Assembly: GCA_029339505.1 (NCBI GenBank)
Contig: JAQISU010000182.1
Coordinates: forward strand, 1,480,501 to 1,544,500
Source of the DNA: Unio delphinus
Lineage: Eukaryota; Mollusca; Bivalvia; Unionida; Unionidae
Length of the DNA: 64,000 bases
Direction of reading: 5' to 3'
Shown: positions 1-12,203 of the stretch, in pieces
Position numbering within the stretch: the stretch's first letter is position 1
How the letters are laid out: each line of letters begins with the position of its first letter
Notes under the pieces: generated by a model
The model's database searches: none
Seen by the model: the letters and a program-made list of their open reading frames with translations, nothing else
What the model was told of the DNA's origin: nothing
Position numbers and translations under genes: made by a program

Positions 1-1018
1 TGATCAAGCTAGTGTTGTACTGTATTAAATCCTAATTTAAACCAGAGAAATAATTAAATATTACTTACTAATTGAGGGGAGAGAAACAGTGAGGGGGGAC
101 ACAAATCTAAAATACTCGAGCCCTTTGAAAAGGTCGTGCAACGAACAATATCATATGCACATGTCCATGCAAGATGCATAGTTTGCATTAGATCAAACAC
201 ACGCTCGCACAAATGTACACATACGTTTTTAACTGTGTTTTACAATATATTTGTCGTTACAATTATGAGTATTATGTTAGTTTGAAACACTCTATTCCAA
301 ATATCTCAATCCTGACTGACTTTTCCCGACTGTCTTTGTGCATGCCTTGAAACTCTACAATGTTTACATTCTGTCAAAGCTCTGTCAAAGCTTATTGAAA
401 AGGTCGTGTATATTAATCCAACAATTGTTTACTTAATAAAATTCAATTTTCACCCAATGAACATATAGAACACTATAATTTCCAAATGTAATATTTGGGC
501 GCGTCAGTATTGGAGTTCTAAGACAATCTTTTAAGTCATGTACAATAAATGTATCATGCCATTCAATATATGCTGCCAATGCATCTATCAAAATTGCACT
601 CAACGTATTTCTAACAATTTCATACAATTGATGTCACAAGGGAACTCCTTTTAGATACCATCGCAGAAATCGTTGAAACTTCCTTACATTTAAATTCAGA
701 GGTGATAAATCATCTCAGCCAAGTTGGTTTCAAGTAACACAGATACAGGTTTATGTCTATCATTGTCAAATCGCCTTTAAGTCTGCTTTCGATGTGTATT
801 TGTTTGCATTCGATCTTTTCCGCAGAGGTTTGGAGAAGTACTTCTAACTTTCTGAGATTAGCTTAATGAAAGCTTGGTGAATTGAGACCAGCTATTTTTT
901 ATCTAGCCAAAGGTTTTACTACTTCAGTGTTTCCAAGTGGGATACATGAATTTTCTAGTTTCTTCTAACTATATATATATTACTAATTAAAAAGCACTCA
1001 AATAAGTGCATTAATGCT
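1..1018. other. No gene seen
   Basis: AT-rich sequence, short chance frames only. A phrase attgaaaaggtcgtg recurs at about 126 and 393, too short to define a repeat. Confidence 0.6.
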
Positions 1019-1121
1019 TGGGGGATGAGGCACGATTCCTTCCCCCCGAAATAATTAATTATCCCCAAACAGGGAATTAACCAGTCGTACATGCCCACAT
1101 GGGCGAAAACGACTTTAATTA

Positions 1122-1209
<88 letters not shown>
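1122..1209. repeat. (AACT)n then (TA)n microsatellite
   Basis: actaactaacta followed by more than 70 bp of TA. Upstream 1019-1121 (tgcttgggggatgaggcac ... gcccacatgggcgaaaacg) could be the 3' end of an unidentified retroelement with this tail. Confidence 0.9.
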
Positions 1210-1211
<2 letters not shown>

Positions 1212-2672
1212 TACACTCTTGCCTAAAATGGTATTCTACGTCTATCTTAAGCATAGTATTCCATATTGAGTTCATTTGGTCAATAAATATACTCAAACCT
1301 TACAAACTGTATATATTGGAAGATACGATCAAACATTGACTTAATGAGCTTTTCTGAGCCACCTAAGGTGTGAGCGATTTCATATGTAAATTGAAACATG
1401 TGTTTAGTATTTTAATTCCTATACTATTTTTTTCTGAACCTATATATTTTTACACTGATGAACATTGTCCGTCTACGACATTTTATCAAAAGAGCGGGAT
1501 CCAGTCTGAATGACTACCTGATTAATGGAAAATTAGTTTAAAGTCAATTCTCAATGCATGCTGATGCGAGGTTTCTTTACGAAACGCAAAGGTAATAGAT
1601 GGGTCAGTTTGCAAATGTTATTTTTGCGAATCCTTCTCAGGCAGTTGTATTAATGGATTAACAAAATCTCAATAATATGATAGTCAAAAGTAATTGCTCT
1701 TACAAATTACTGAGCAGACACATTCCAAAAGATCATAAAATAATTCAATGGTAAATCCGTCTGATCTTCATCTATGGAATCACATTTAGGGATGTCTTGA
1801 AAGTTCATTGAAGCGTCAAACTCGTCTTGGTCTACATGGGGATCACAATATAAATATTTATAGTAGAATTTCTTTTATGCTAAACTAAACACGGCACTAT
1901 TGTCACTTCTTGATTCACATCTTGCATTCTGTCTACATTACAGACTATTTTATATGTATCGTCTTTTGCATGCGGTTTTTCTGAATGCACTTTCATTTTA
2001 TCTTGCTTTTGTAACAATACAATTTTTTTTTGAAAGGCGTGAACAAATACTATTATTTTCTAATGCGCTGTTTCTCGTCACTTGGTAAATTCAAGAAATT
2101 GAATATATTTCAAGAACCAGCAATTTCCATGTCGCCTTCGACTGATATGTAAGGATAGTACTTTATTCGTGTATTGGGATTCATTCGTGTGTTATAAGAC
2201 GAGTTCTACTGGGTCGCTAATGATAAACGAATTATAATAAGTTTTTCATGTCAGAAGTCTCTAGGTCTTACCTATTATTATAATGATCTTCAACTTCTTT
2301 TCAGCATTTTACATATCATCTTGTTTTGTCGCATGGAGACAACTCTTGTTTTTCAAACAGGTCCTACACAGTCTCTTCCTTTACCAATTTAAGTTTGTCA
2401 ACGAAGAGAACACATGTATTACCTTGCCTTTTCTATGTTAGGAAGGGAACTCCTCGGAACATTGTTCTTGTATATTTAATATTTTTGCACGATTATATAT
2501 GATAATGATCATTTAAAAATGATATTATATTGCTAATATTTGTCCATGACATATATTGTAATTGAAGATAATGATATTTAAATATGTTTTTTGTTCTATA
2601 TAATGATCCTACTTACAGTCTGATATATGCGGAGATGTATATAGGTAGACGAGTGAACGAGTGTTACTATCC

Positions 2673-2674
<2 letters not shown>

Positions 2675-2714
<40 letters not shown>
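2675..2714. repeat. (ATT)n microsatellite
   Basis: 13 perfect ATT units. Confidence 0.95.
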
Positions 2715-2716
<2 letters not shown>

Positions 2717-4678
2717 TCTTTTTAATTTCGTCTATAAAAGTATTTAGTCTTGTTTATGGTTTAAATTGAGAAAAATCAATTATTTATTATCGGAATTACA
2801 AAGTGCTCACGAGATTATTAGTTTAGCCGATATTTTGGAGTTATTATGAATTCCTTTCAAGACATTGACAGTATGATGCATCAAAACTGTTGCCACTTCA
2901 GCGTAATCAATTTTAATGGTACATCAACACGTTCAAAACGTGTAATTAATGCAGAACAATCTACGCCTTTGAACTTGCAATAGTCCTTTGAGCAATACTT
3001 TAAGCACCTGTTAGTTTTGCGTTTTATAACCTAGATAATTAAATTATTTGTTAAGTTTTTACAAATTTACAAAACCTGTTGTTTTTACAGCTTATTGTTT
3101 ACTTACTTACAGAAAATAGAGAAATAGCAAGTACTTCTTCTTCACAATCTTTGCTTTTTATTTCGAAATAGTACTTCCTAGATGACATCTGCGTATTTAT
3201 CTAAAACAAATTCACATTTTTCATCGAAAAATCCAGTAACCATTTTGTTTTATACATATTTGTTTTTTCCGACCCCAAGACTTAACAATAAAAGAATACA
3301 CTGCAAGAAACAACCTAATTGAATTTATGCTGTATTCAAGAATAAATCCAACCGTACATTCATCGAACTTCGATGCCTTCGACATTATTTTGTTTATAGA
3401 AAGAATAGGTTTAGACTACTTACAATTAATAATATGAATGAATGTTCACCGAAACAACTTTATGCGTTAGTCGAGAATGAATGGCCTTCCTGTTTATGTT
3501 GATCCAACTCAATTCTGATTTTTTTCTGCTTCTGCTGGACAAGAGTTTCTAGCTGAGTCGATTCCGTATGATGCACACGGGACTGAGCAGTAGAGCAACC
3601 ACCCTAAAACAACATCAAATATGTTTCTGTTCTGTCATTAATTTTTTGGAAATATAAAGTGTGAAAAATATTCATTCTTTAATAGAAATTATCAAAACGA
3701 TGATATGGAATATAATATTCTTTTTGTTTTGAGTACAGTAAGGAAAATGTGATTTCTTGTTTTAGGTGCAGTCAAATGTATAGTACAGATTTGCTGTATG
3801 TATCACGTTTTGGAATCCATGGCGTGTCATGTAATTCGGAATTGCAAAACAAACTGAAAAAGGTACATTTTAAAGACATTCAAAATGTAAACATTTAAGA
3901 TTTTTTTTTGACAACATTATTACCAGCTAAAGAAAACATATGTTCCTACCCTGTCGGGTACATGCCCTCTACTAAAGGGACCCCGTCTAGGCACATTACA
4001 GGTCTCAATTTAAAAATTTGTATAGCACGTTCGAGTGGGAAAATTGCAGAGGCCGTTGTGTGACAGTCTATTTAGTCAACGAATAAAATATTTCTTCGAT
4101 ATTTTGGCTATTTAGGTCCGAGACATCTTAGGTTTCTACCGAAACCTTTATTGCATTTTGCGTGGAAGCCTAACTGACTTTTAAAATGGTAGATTTCTTA
4201 CAGATAAGCGAAAACCCTTGACATCAGTATGCTGTTGGTCCCCTCGAGAATTGGTCTTACTCAGATCTGTTATATTTGCAAAGAGTTTTGAACGTTTCTC
4301 CCAAATAACTGTTTCGATAATCAGAATAGTACTTTCAATACAGCGTGTTCCATCTTTGTTATGGACACTGTTAATACCATGTTCATTTGTTAGACATTTT
4401 TTAATTCGCACTCTACGGTAATTCGAACCGTGGTCGGCCGGTAAACGGCACCCATCGCTGTGTATATAGATGTGAATTAATTACCAGGTCGTGATGCTAA
4501 TAAATTTGCTACACACGAGTGCATATAAAACCGATTAATTAGCAACAGCAGACCTGTGTTCGAATATCAGTAGAGTACGAATTAAAAATTATCTAACCTG
4601 CATGATAGTATTATTTGTAATAAATACTAATGCTGCCAACTATTATCAAGCTTTCTGCTAAAGGATGCTATGGATATC

Positions 4679-4680
<2 letters not shown>

Positions 4681-4750
<70 letters not shown>
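4681..4750. repeat. (TA)n microsatellite
   Basis: 35 perfect TA units. Confidence 0.97.
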
Positions 4751-4753
<3 letters not shown>

Positions 4754-5051
4754 ATTATAACTTACAGTTTCGTAAATAAGATTAATAGATGCATCAAACA
4801 TTACACCATGAGTAATTAGACTAGATTACGCATTTTATAAAACGAATCATCATTAAAATAGGCAAATATACAAAGTATGTGCTGTAAATACTGATAAACA
4901 TATTAAATCAATCTTATACGTCAATGAAACCACCTTTTATAAAACTTAAAAGGTGTTTGTCTTGTTTATTAGGATAACATATCTGAGGCAATTAATATTA
5001 ACTGAGTTAAATCTCTACTACTATGGTTAAAGTACTGTCGAATATAAGTGT

Positions 5052-5361
5052 GATTAGGATTTTTAATGTAGCTTTAACAATTGCCCAGTCATATCGCTTC
5101 GATGTCTGCAGTGAGTCTCTTTATAGTGATGTCTAGCACTGGGGCATCATGCCGCAGACATGTACCATGATGTCCCATCCAGTCACATTATCCTGACACC
5201 AGGCCGATTAGTCCTAACACTAACCTCTTAATGATGAGCGCCAAACGAGGCAGCTGTTAGTATCATTTTTGTATGTCTTTGGTATGACTCCGCCGGGGGT
5301 CGAACCCACGACCTCCAGCATCCTGGGCGGACGCTCTAACCGTTAGGCCACCGGAGCGGTT
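5052..5361 (-). mobile_element. SINE-A copy 1 (tRNA-headed), minus strand
   Basis: The complement of 5361-5270 reads accgctccggtggcctaacg (A box TGGCCTAACGG), then the B box GGGTTCGACCCC, then a shared body: ctgcctcg, ggttagtgttagg, cggcctggtgtcagg, gggacatcatg, ccccagtgctagacatcact, gcagacatc, ttgttaaagcta. Pol III-type internal promoters make this a SINE, not a tRNA gene. The window holds seven SINE-A bodies. Confidence 0.85.
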
Positions 5362-7799
5362 ATATTTGAATCTATAGGAAGTTGTTTGTTTAGAATAGCC
5401 TAGTATGTCAGACTCAAGACATAGAGGCAAAAGGAAATTATTTATGATACAGCGAATTACATTTGACAGGACTAATAAATTAATCAGTTCTTGAAGTCTC
5501 ACAGCGCAATTTCTTAAGTTAATTTTCATCTGAAAAATGACCCATTTGCAGAAAAATGAGAATAAGTTTAAATTAAATATATAAACAAAAATCAACAAAT
5601 GATTTTTATTTACAACGTATGCTTGTCATATGTTCCCTTATCTATTCACATTAATTACCTAAATAACTGCTGGCTTTTATATTGAACTGACAAAGCCATC
5701 AACCCTTCGTTTTACATTCATTTATTTAACAGCTAAGCGCTCTTTTCAATACGTTCCTGTGGCAAGGCGGATGAGATAATCAGTATAATTAAAATACGAG
5801 TACTTCACAAATTAGGATCATAGATCTCTCACGCATCTCAGTTTTGAGACTTTTCCTATTGTAGTAGACGCATGTGAATTCGAAAGCCAAATCTGTGGTT
5901 CATGTGCCGCCCATGTTACGCATTTGTCTCCAATACAACTGTGCAGTCACCAAACATGCCAACACATATTGAAGCTTAACTCAATGTAAATGTTTACCAC
6001 AATAGCTCCTTATAAACTATAATGATATTCTCGTGATAAAAATAAGTTCATGCGTTCTACCTTAATAATTAGGGAGGTGTAAAAAAAAAATAAACTATCC
6101 AGTGAGACAATTGAGGAACTCTTCTATTTTGGAGGTATGTCGTTTTGGACACGTAGTCCGCAATCCCAAAATACCCGAAAGGTAGTGGCCGTATACGGAA
6201 AACACCTGTGCAGTCTGATACGTGCATATCATTTTAGTTTGAGTTTAAAAGAACCCACCCCACCAACATACACCAAAATGTTAGAATGTTTATTTGCAAG
6301 CACAAAACGACTATGCAAAAGGAAAATCAGCGTGACTTGTATTTCAGGGTCAATGACTGGTAAGGGTTTGCATTTATGTCCGTTTGACAGCTGATTCATT
6401 TATCGCAGAAGCACTTGTGTGGCAATTGGTAATAATAAACAAATAGTTTGTTGCCAGCATACTTTTTTGCTCGTCCGTAAAGAACATGTTTGCATTAAAT
6501 GTAATAACTAAATTACGTTTTCGTTTTCGTCAGAAAGATATCATACTAGAAAGAAAAAAAAATAACACTTTATTTCAAGTGTGGGTAATAGCAAACCTCG
6601 AATGAAAGCAGCAGTTGATGACAATAAGTGAACCTAATTTAGGAACGTTTATTTTCTTTAGCCTAATGTTTTTTTGTGTCTGCTTTTACATACAAAATCT
6701 TGTAAGATAGGCGTCTGAATCTATTTCAGTATTCCGTCCAGAGTTCAAGTCAGAATGAGTTATTAGATTTATTACTTTTCACATAAAGACTGTTTGCAGT
6801 CTCATGTTCGGTAAATAAATAAAACCGTGACAGGTTACTCAAATGACGTACAGTTTCGGAAACAGCTTACAAAAGTTTACAACATACTTTCTGAAGAAAA
6901 AGGACACAACGACGATATAAATATTGAGGTAGTTTGATGGATATGACTTGTGTAACGAAGTAATTGGAATGCTTTAAAAGATACCTTTGACTTATCTAAT
7001 GATCACCAATGTATAAACAAAAATTAATACGCATTGCCATTGCAAATTTCCTGTTAAAAATATTAACACGCGAAACGAATACATATGATATAGTCATGTA
7101 TCCTTGAAATAACTGAGACAAAATCCACGAAATGTTTACTGGGTCAACGTTATACGTTACGAACATGTGTAGGTTGTTCGGTCAGCAATTCCAATATGAA
7201 TATGTTATATTAAGCTCAAGACGGTATTGCGACGCACGAACTCATAAGATCTGGTTTGCTCTGGTCTAAACCTGACCATGCATTTATGATCATTTCACGG
7301 GTTACCGATACTTGCAATCGTCTCAGATGATTGATATGTATTGATCCGCTTTGCATTATTTAATAACAGAGCGATGTTTAAATTGCATCGTATTTTGTCT
7401 TTAATATCTCTGAAAGTTATGAGTTTTTATGAACCACGTAATGATGCTGATGTAACAATATATTTTTACATCATCAAGAGCTGCGAAGTAAGCACGAATT
7501 TGTCACCTAGTCAAAATCATTTCGACAATATAACAGTTAGACTGTGTTTTCTGACTGAACCAAAGTAGTATATTCAGGACTTTTAATAAACTGCGAATAT
7601 GTCATAAATATTTGATGAATGATGTTACAACTAACACGTTGGAAATGAGTGATATAGTATGAACTATATACGCCATTCTTCCTTCCTGACCACTTGAACA
7701 AAACCTGTCATATCTGACCAATTTTAGAAAAATTATTGAATGCTTTGTGAAACATGCACGTTTCGATCCAATGGAAACTTTATTAAACTATTAACTAAA
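5362..7799. other. No gene seen
   Basis: Frames at 6137-6394 and 7341-7568 have no recognisable motif, splice context or codon pattern. Confidence 0.5.
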
Positions 7800-8125
7800 C
7801 CAGTATGTTGTGCAATCTTTATTGACTGCATGGCCAAACCGTACCCATTTGGATTGTGTCGCCATCTTGGCTAAAACCTGCATGTGGTGAAACATGTTCA
7901 GTTGTATTGACCGGTTGACCACATTTGTATCTAGTGACATATTGTGAGCGTTGCTGACTGCTTGATCAAAATTATATGTGGTGATATTTTGAGATGTTTA
8001 TTGATTTCATAACCAAATTTCTAAGTGTTGATATATTCAGATCGTTACTGATTCATTGACCAAATTGGTATATGGTGATCTATTGAGATCTATTCGTTTC
8101 CTTGACTAAACTTATATGTGCGTTT
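7800..8125 (+). repeat. Diverged minisatellite, about 47 bp unit
   Basis: Imperfect units such as ttgaccaaattggtatatgg followed by tgatctattgagat recur about every 47 bp (gcttgatcaaaattatatgtgg; cataaccaaatttctaag). Old and degraded. Confidence 0.6.
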
Positions 8126-8855
8126 AAACATGATGTACTGGGCATGCCACACTATTGGAAGAACTAGGTAAACAAATCACAGATGATGAAATTAAAAAAA
8201 ATGATATAAATTCAACTTCGAAACAACAAAAAATGCTTATATTTCGAATACGTATTTCATAATTGAAGCTGAAATACTTAGACCGTACACACGAAAAATG
8301 TTTCATGCAATATTCGATAACGGCTGTTTTAAATGAACGAATGTTGAACTGGGCGGAGCCAAATTACAAACTATTGGATACAGAATTTGGTTTACATAAA
8401 AGATTTTTAGTAGGTTATTGAATCAAGGCAAAGGTTTCATACAGATTGTGCTTGTTTTGAAAATGTGTTTTATTGGCATTTACATAAATTGGTTGTGTCT
8501 GAAGGATTTCATACAAAAGGTAAATCGCAACGTGCCAAAAGAAATCGTTATATGTGCAGCGCAGTTAAATTGTGTGTTTAGCAGCTGGATATTCGTAGTG
8601 CATTTTTGATGTATGGAGTAGATTGGACACAAGGTGAAGTGTTATCACCGATATTATTGACGTTATTTCTTCACTATCTGCAAAGTAGCAGTACACTCTG
8701 CGTGTGTTGTCTATCTATCTTGGTAGTCTCTCGATTCGAGGAAGACAAGTTGTGCACTTTCCTTCAACGGTGGACGCGCATGTGACTCCGAAGTCCGAAT
8801 TCCGATACACACATGCGGTTGCATGTGGGGCATGGGACACAGTGTTAAACGAGTT

Positions 8856-9077
8856 GTCATTTGGGACACTATTTGCTGTTGCCATTTGGGACAGTATTGC
8901 TGTTGTCATTTGGGACACTATTTGCTGTTGTCATTTGGGACACTATTTGCTGTTGTCATTTGGGACACTATTTGCTGTTGTCATTTGGGACACTATTTGC
9001 TGTTGTCATTTGGAACACTATTTGCTGTTGTCATTTGGGACACTATTTGCTGTTGTCATTTGGGACACTATTTGCTG
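8856..9077 (+). repeat. 25 bp minisatellite, about nine copies
   Basis: Unit cactatttgctgttgtcatt plus tggga, nearly identical across copies; one copy lacks a base. Because 25 is not divisible by 3, all three plus frames stay open and give the same cyclic peptide (ICCCHLGHYLLLSFGTLFAV-type). No gene is implied. Confidence 0.95.
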
Positions 9078-10213
9078 ACGATTTAGCTTGATCTTCATAT
9101 TTACGTTATGTATTCAACATCTAAAAAATATAATTACGACCCGCGGGGAATGTATATATAGAGTTAGACGATTTGTCTTTTTGATTTAGTCTGCTGAAGA
9201 TTAAAATATTTGGTCATGAGACATCCAAAAGCTCATGGATATGTGGCAGTATTAAATGTAATGTAAATATTAATATTGACAAAATGAAACTATTGTCTTT
9301 AAAAATTGTGATCTATTAGGACAGTACGATGTATGGAATATAGCCGGTCTAATTTTGATGTGGTTGAAAATTTAAATTACCTTGGTTTTCTTTTTTCAAG
9401 CGACTAAAATACGTTATAGGTCAGAAAACATTGTCTTATGCCACTCTTAATGAAGGTAGCATGATTAATTGGAAATATTTTAGTTGAATTATAATGAATG
9501 TTTTAAACAGGATGACATGGTGTCGATATCATGTATAAGTTACATATAAATTCTTTTTAAGTAATTACAGTTTGTAATTTAATTATATAAATTCACTGCC
9601 TGGCTTGTATTTTAGTAAGAATTGTGTACAATATGTTGTGAAATTTCCAATCACAAATTGAGGCCGATTGCCAAAGGTCATGTCAACAACTATTGGGACA
9701 AAATGCGCCGCATCTTAGTTTGAAATGTTGTCACGATATAACCACATAATCTTGGGATTACTTTTGTTCCGTAGATATAACATGCACGCTTTAGTTCTTG
9801 ACTGTCTCAATAATTAGAAAATATCAGAACTTAACTGTTAAGTATTTGATAATAAAAGAATTTGAACGTTGCAGAAACTTTCTATAGGTGATTCACATTG
9901 TGTTGATTTATGAAATATGTATACAACGATTGGTATATTACTAATACAGCGTATATACTGTATTGTACATATTTATATCATCACATGAAATTACGTATAT
10001 TTGCCCTTTTGAACGAAGTTTAGATCTACCACAGGAAGATGTGTATTGACCTAGTAAATTAACTCCTCTTACCCCAGAGTGTGTCCGCTACAAAATGTAG
10101 TTCCATGCCATTTTTTCATTTCACAATCCGCATTGATTATTTATAAGTTGATTATTTTCCTGTTTTGTTTATATTTTCCCTCATAGAGATTAAATCTCTA
10201 TAATACACACTTA
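9078..10213. other. No gene seen
   Basis: AT-rich spacer between the 25 bp minisatellite and the 2 kb inverted-repeat element. Confidence 0.6.
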
Positions 10214-10525
10214 AGCAGCAGAGGGGGCGAACAGACCAACTTTGTAGAGGCGTTAATTTGGCAAACCGAGGCTTCCTCCAAAATGTTTTATAGAAGCGTC
10301 AATTTGGTAAACCTTAATCTAAAAAATCTGTTTTACGATGAAAGTTTTAAGACGAAAATCCTTTTAGGATTTCACAAACAGACTAATTTGTAAAACCTCG
10401 CCTCGTAAATAAATTAGATTATTGGACTGGTCAGCGAGTTTAAAATTAATTCTCGTTAGTGAATCATTATGACATCGCATATAGACCGGATTATTTGGAT
10501 CCTCAATAATTAGAAACCCTGGAGG
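10214..10525 (+). repeat. Left long inverted repeat arm of the 2 kb element
   Basis: Pairs with the complement of 11831-12203 along its whole length. It lacks the roughly 60 bp extra block present in the right arm (about 12030-12092). Confidence 0.85.
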
Positions 10526-10925
10526 AGCTGTTGGTGCAAATGAATATAAAATATTCTTGTTGGGCTTGATTCGATCGCTCGAGATTTATTTGATAGCTTC
10601 CTTCGATAACATCACATACTAAATTCAATACTATCACCGAGGAAATATTTACGTTGATCGGAGCAATATGCCGCCCGCCTCCGTCTGGGTCATTATTATG
10701 TGTCAGGATAGTTGTTTATTGTGGTGTTGTTTTTTTCCATGCGTCGTGGATTCTTTTGAAACCAACGTCAATGGCGTCGTTAATGTTTTTCTTTAACTCG
10801 GTTACATTATATACGGGTAATTAAAAACCTGAAATACCTTCTACGCGTATATTATACTTTGTTGTAAAAGCTGTTCTCGTGCTAGGGTTATCATCGTCTA
10901 ATACTTCCTGAGTAATTTTGTACAT
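10503..10925 (-). pseudogene. Decayed coding segment, 140 codons with two internal stops
   Basis: A single frame from 10925 to TGA 10503-10505 with internal TAA at 10821-10823 and 10716-10718. It includes DDDNPSTRTAFTTKYNIRVE, VTELKKNINDAIDVGFKRIH and SVIVLNLVCDVIEGSYQINL. The last part runs into the left inverted repeat. Sustained protein-like composition across stops argues for a pseudogene. Unknown family. Confidence 0.4.
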
Positions 10926-11007
10926 TAAATAATCCCATATCATAAATAATTTTATTACATGTTTCTACGACGCTGATAAATTCATCTTGGGTGAGAGTAC
11001 CGGATTC
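10891..11007 (-). pseudogene. Decayed coding segment of the 2 kb element
   Basis: A frame reading ESGTLTQDEFISVVETCNKI, IYDMGLFNVQNYSGSIRR, then TGA. It looks protein-like in composition and follows the previous frame after a shift, with no start codon of its own. Unknown family. Confidence 0.35.
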
Positions 11008-11240
11008 AAGAGATAGCGAACAACAGCGAAAAATCATTATTCATCGCTGTGAAATTTTCAGTGATGTTTATCTTGTCGAGTTGTGTAATATCTATTTACG
11101 CGATTTTGTATTATTCCAATGAAAAAATCCAACTTGGTGTATTCGCTATAACGTTTAATTGGATTATCAGGTTTTATCTTGTCGGTAATATAATCAGATT
11201 TTTTAAGTTCGGGTGGTAAGGTTCCTGTCGAGGTGGGTTT

Positions 11241-11588
11241 TCAGGCCAACCCAGTATTGTCCTTTATAGAACTCTGATAGATATCTACGGCATACCCGGG
11301 CGAGTTTATCTCAATGGCAGATGATAACGTCGGCTCATGAACTGGTATAGCGATTTTCGATTCTTTTCCAGTAATTGATTTTATTCTGCGTTGTAATTCA
11401 TCATTGATCTGTTCGATTTGGTAGGACCCAGATGGTAACGAAACAACGTTCCAGTCTGGAGTTCCGTCTTGTTTATTCTTACTCGCAAACGCCAAGGAAT
11501 TATTCGGTCGTTGACCACCAAATGCTACCGACCTAATATTAGGCCAACTGTGATACACTCGTAACTTTGGTAACGCTATTTCTTTCAC
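11241..11588 (-). pseudogene. Unknown structural-type protein of the 2 kb element (115 aa, plus 60 codons beyond a TGA)
   Basis: Reads MKEIALPKLRVYHSWPNIRS, then VVSLPSGSYQIEQINDELQR, then SAIEINSPGYAVD and SSIKDNTGLA, then TGA at 11241-11243. The same frame continues without a stop to 11058 (KPTSTGTLPPELKKSDYITD and on), so the TGA looks like a lesion. The P-x-G-S-Y-x-I-x-x-I-N-x-E and EIN...YxVD...SSI patterns remind me of uncharacterised proteins found in virus-like mobile elements of aquatic invertebrates. I cannot name the family and give no function. Confidence 0.5.
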
Positions 11589-11770
11589 GTAGTTCTTGCG
11601 ATGTTGCCATTGTTATTATACTCATGTTGTTTTTCTAATTTTGACATCGCGGAATCATAAACAGGTACCATCGCTGAAAACTCATTATCTGATATTAATG
11701 TGTCATCGAGTGATGACGATATCATCGAGGATAATTGGGAGTATGCGGTTGACACATGAAATTTAACCAC
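11585..11770 (-). CDS. Small ORF in the 2 kb element, unknown protein (61 aa)
   Basis: Starts MVKFHVSTAYSQLSSMISSS and ends GNIARTT. Its stop overlaps the start of the next ORF by 4 bases (ATGA type), which suggests polycistronic or virus-like packing, unlike the spliced genes elsewhere in the window. No domain recognised. It may be the C-terminal remnant of a longer gene. Confidence 0.4.
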   Translation of the reverse strand: MVKFHVSTAYSQLSSMISSSLDDTLISDNEFSAMVPVYDSAMSKLEKQHEYNNNGNIARTT

Positions 11771-11830
11771 GTAATCTTGCAGTTTGCGCTGGCTGCATGA
11801 TGATATTTTTTTATATAATCGAAATAATTC

Positions 11831-12203
11831 CCTCCAGGGTTTCTAATTATTGAGGATCCAACTTATCCGGTCTATATGCGATGTCATAATGATTCACTAA
11901 CGAGAATTAATTTTAAACTCACTGACTAGTCCAATAATCTAATTGATTTACGAGGCGAGGTTTTACAAATTAGTCTGTTTGTGAAATTCTAAAAGGATTT
12001 TCGTCTTAAAACTTTCATCGTAAAAACGATTGTTAACCCCATAGCAGCAGAGGGGGCGCGACAACGACTTTGGCGTCTTTTTTTATTCTGGTTTACCAAA
12101 TTGAAGCTTCTATAAAAGATTTTGTAGGAAGCCTCGGTTTGCCAAATTAACGCCTCTACAACGTTGGTCTGTTCCCCCCCCCCCCCCCCCCCCTGCTGCT
12201 GCT
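11831..12203 (-). repeat. Right long inverted repeat arm with nested terminal sequence
   Basis: Complementary to the left arm, but interrupted near 12046 by a second agcagcagagggggcg, which is the terminus of the element in the left-end orientation. The outer end carries a run of 20 C's (12174-12193) where the left arm has five G's. Confidence 0.8.

Larger units (their letters stand above)
1210..5051. other. No gene seen; AT-rich with microsatellites
   Basis: Overlapping frames on opposite strands at 4181-4421 (for example CCWSPRELVLLRSVIFAKSF on plus) are somewhat protein-like but unsupported. Everything else is short chance frames around the TA and ATT arrays. Confidence 0.5.
10214..12203. 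mobile_element. 2 kb transposon with 312-373 bp inverted repeats, possibly Polinton-like
   Basis: 10214-10525 and 11831-12203 are long inverted repeats. The outer ends read AGCAGCAG...CTGCTGCT; shared inner landmarks include cgttaatttggcaaaccgag, ttttaagacgaaaatcctt, cctcgcctcgtaaat and ggatcctcaataattag. The 1.3 kb interior holds decayed minus-strand coding sequence in at least three reading frames. Arms of several hundred bp and AG/CT termini fit Polinton/Maverick-like elements, but no polymerase, integrase or protease is present. I found no convincing target-site duplication. A non-autonomous derivative is likely. Confidence 0.65.

Noticed and set aside
5263..5598. 111-codon minus-strand frame
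   Set aside because: Its C-terminal part is a translation of the SINE-A head (GGLTVRASAQDAGGRGFDPR), a common artefact in annotated mollusc proteins.
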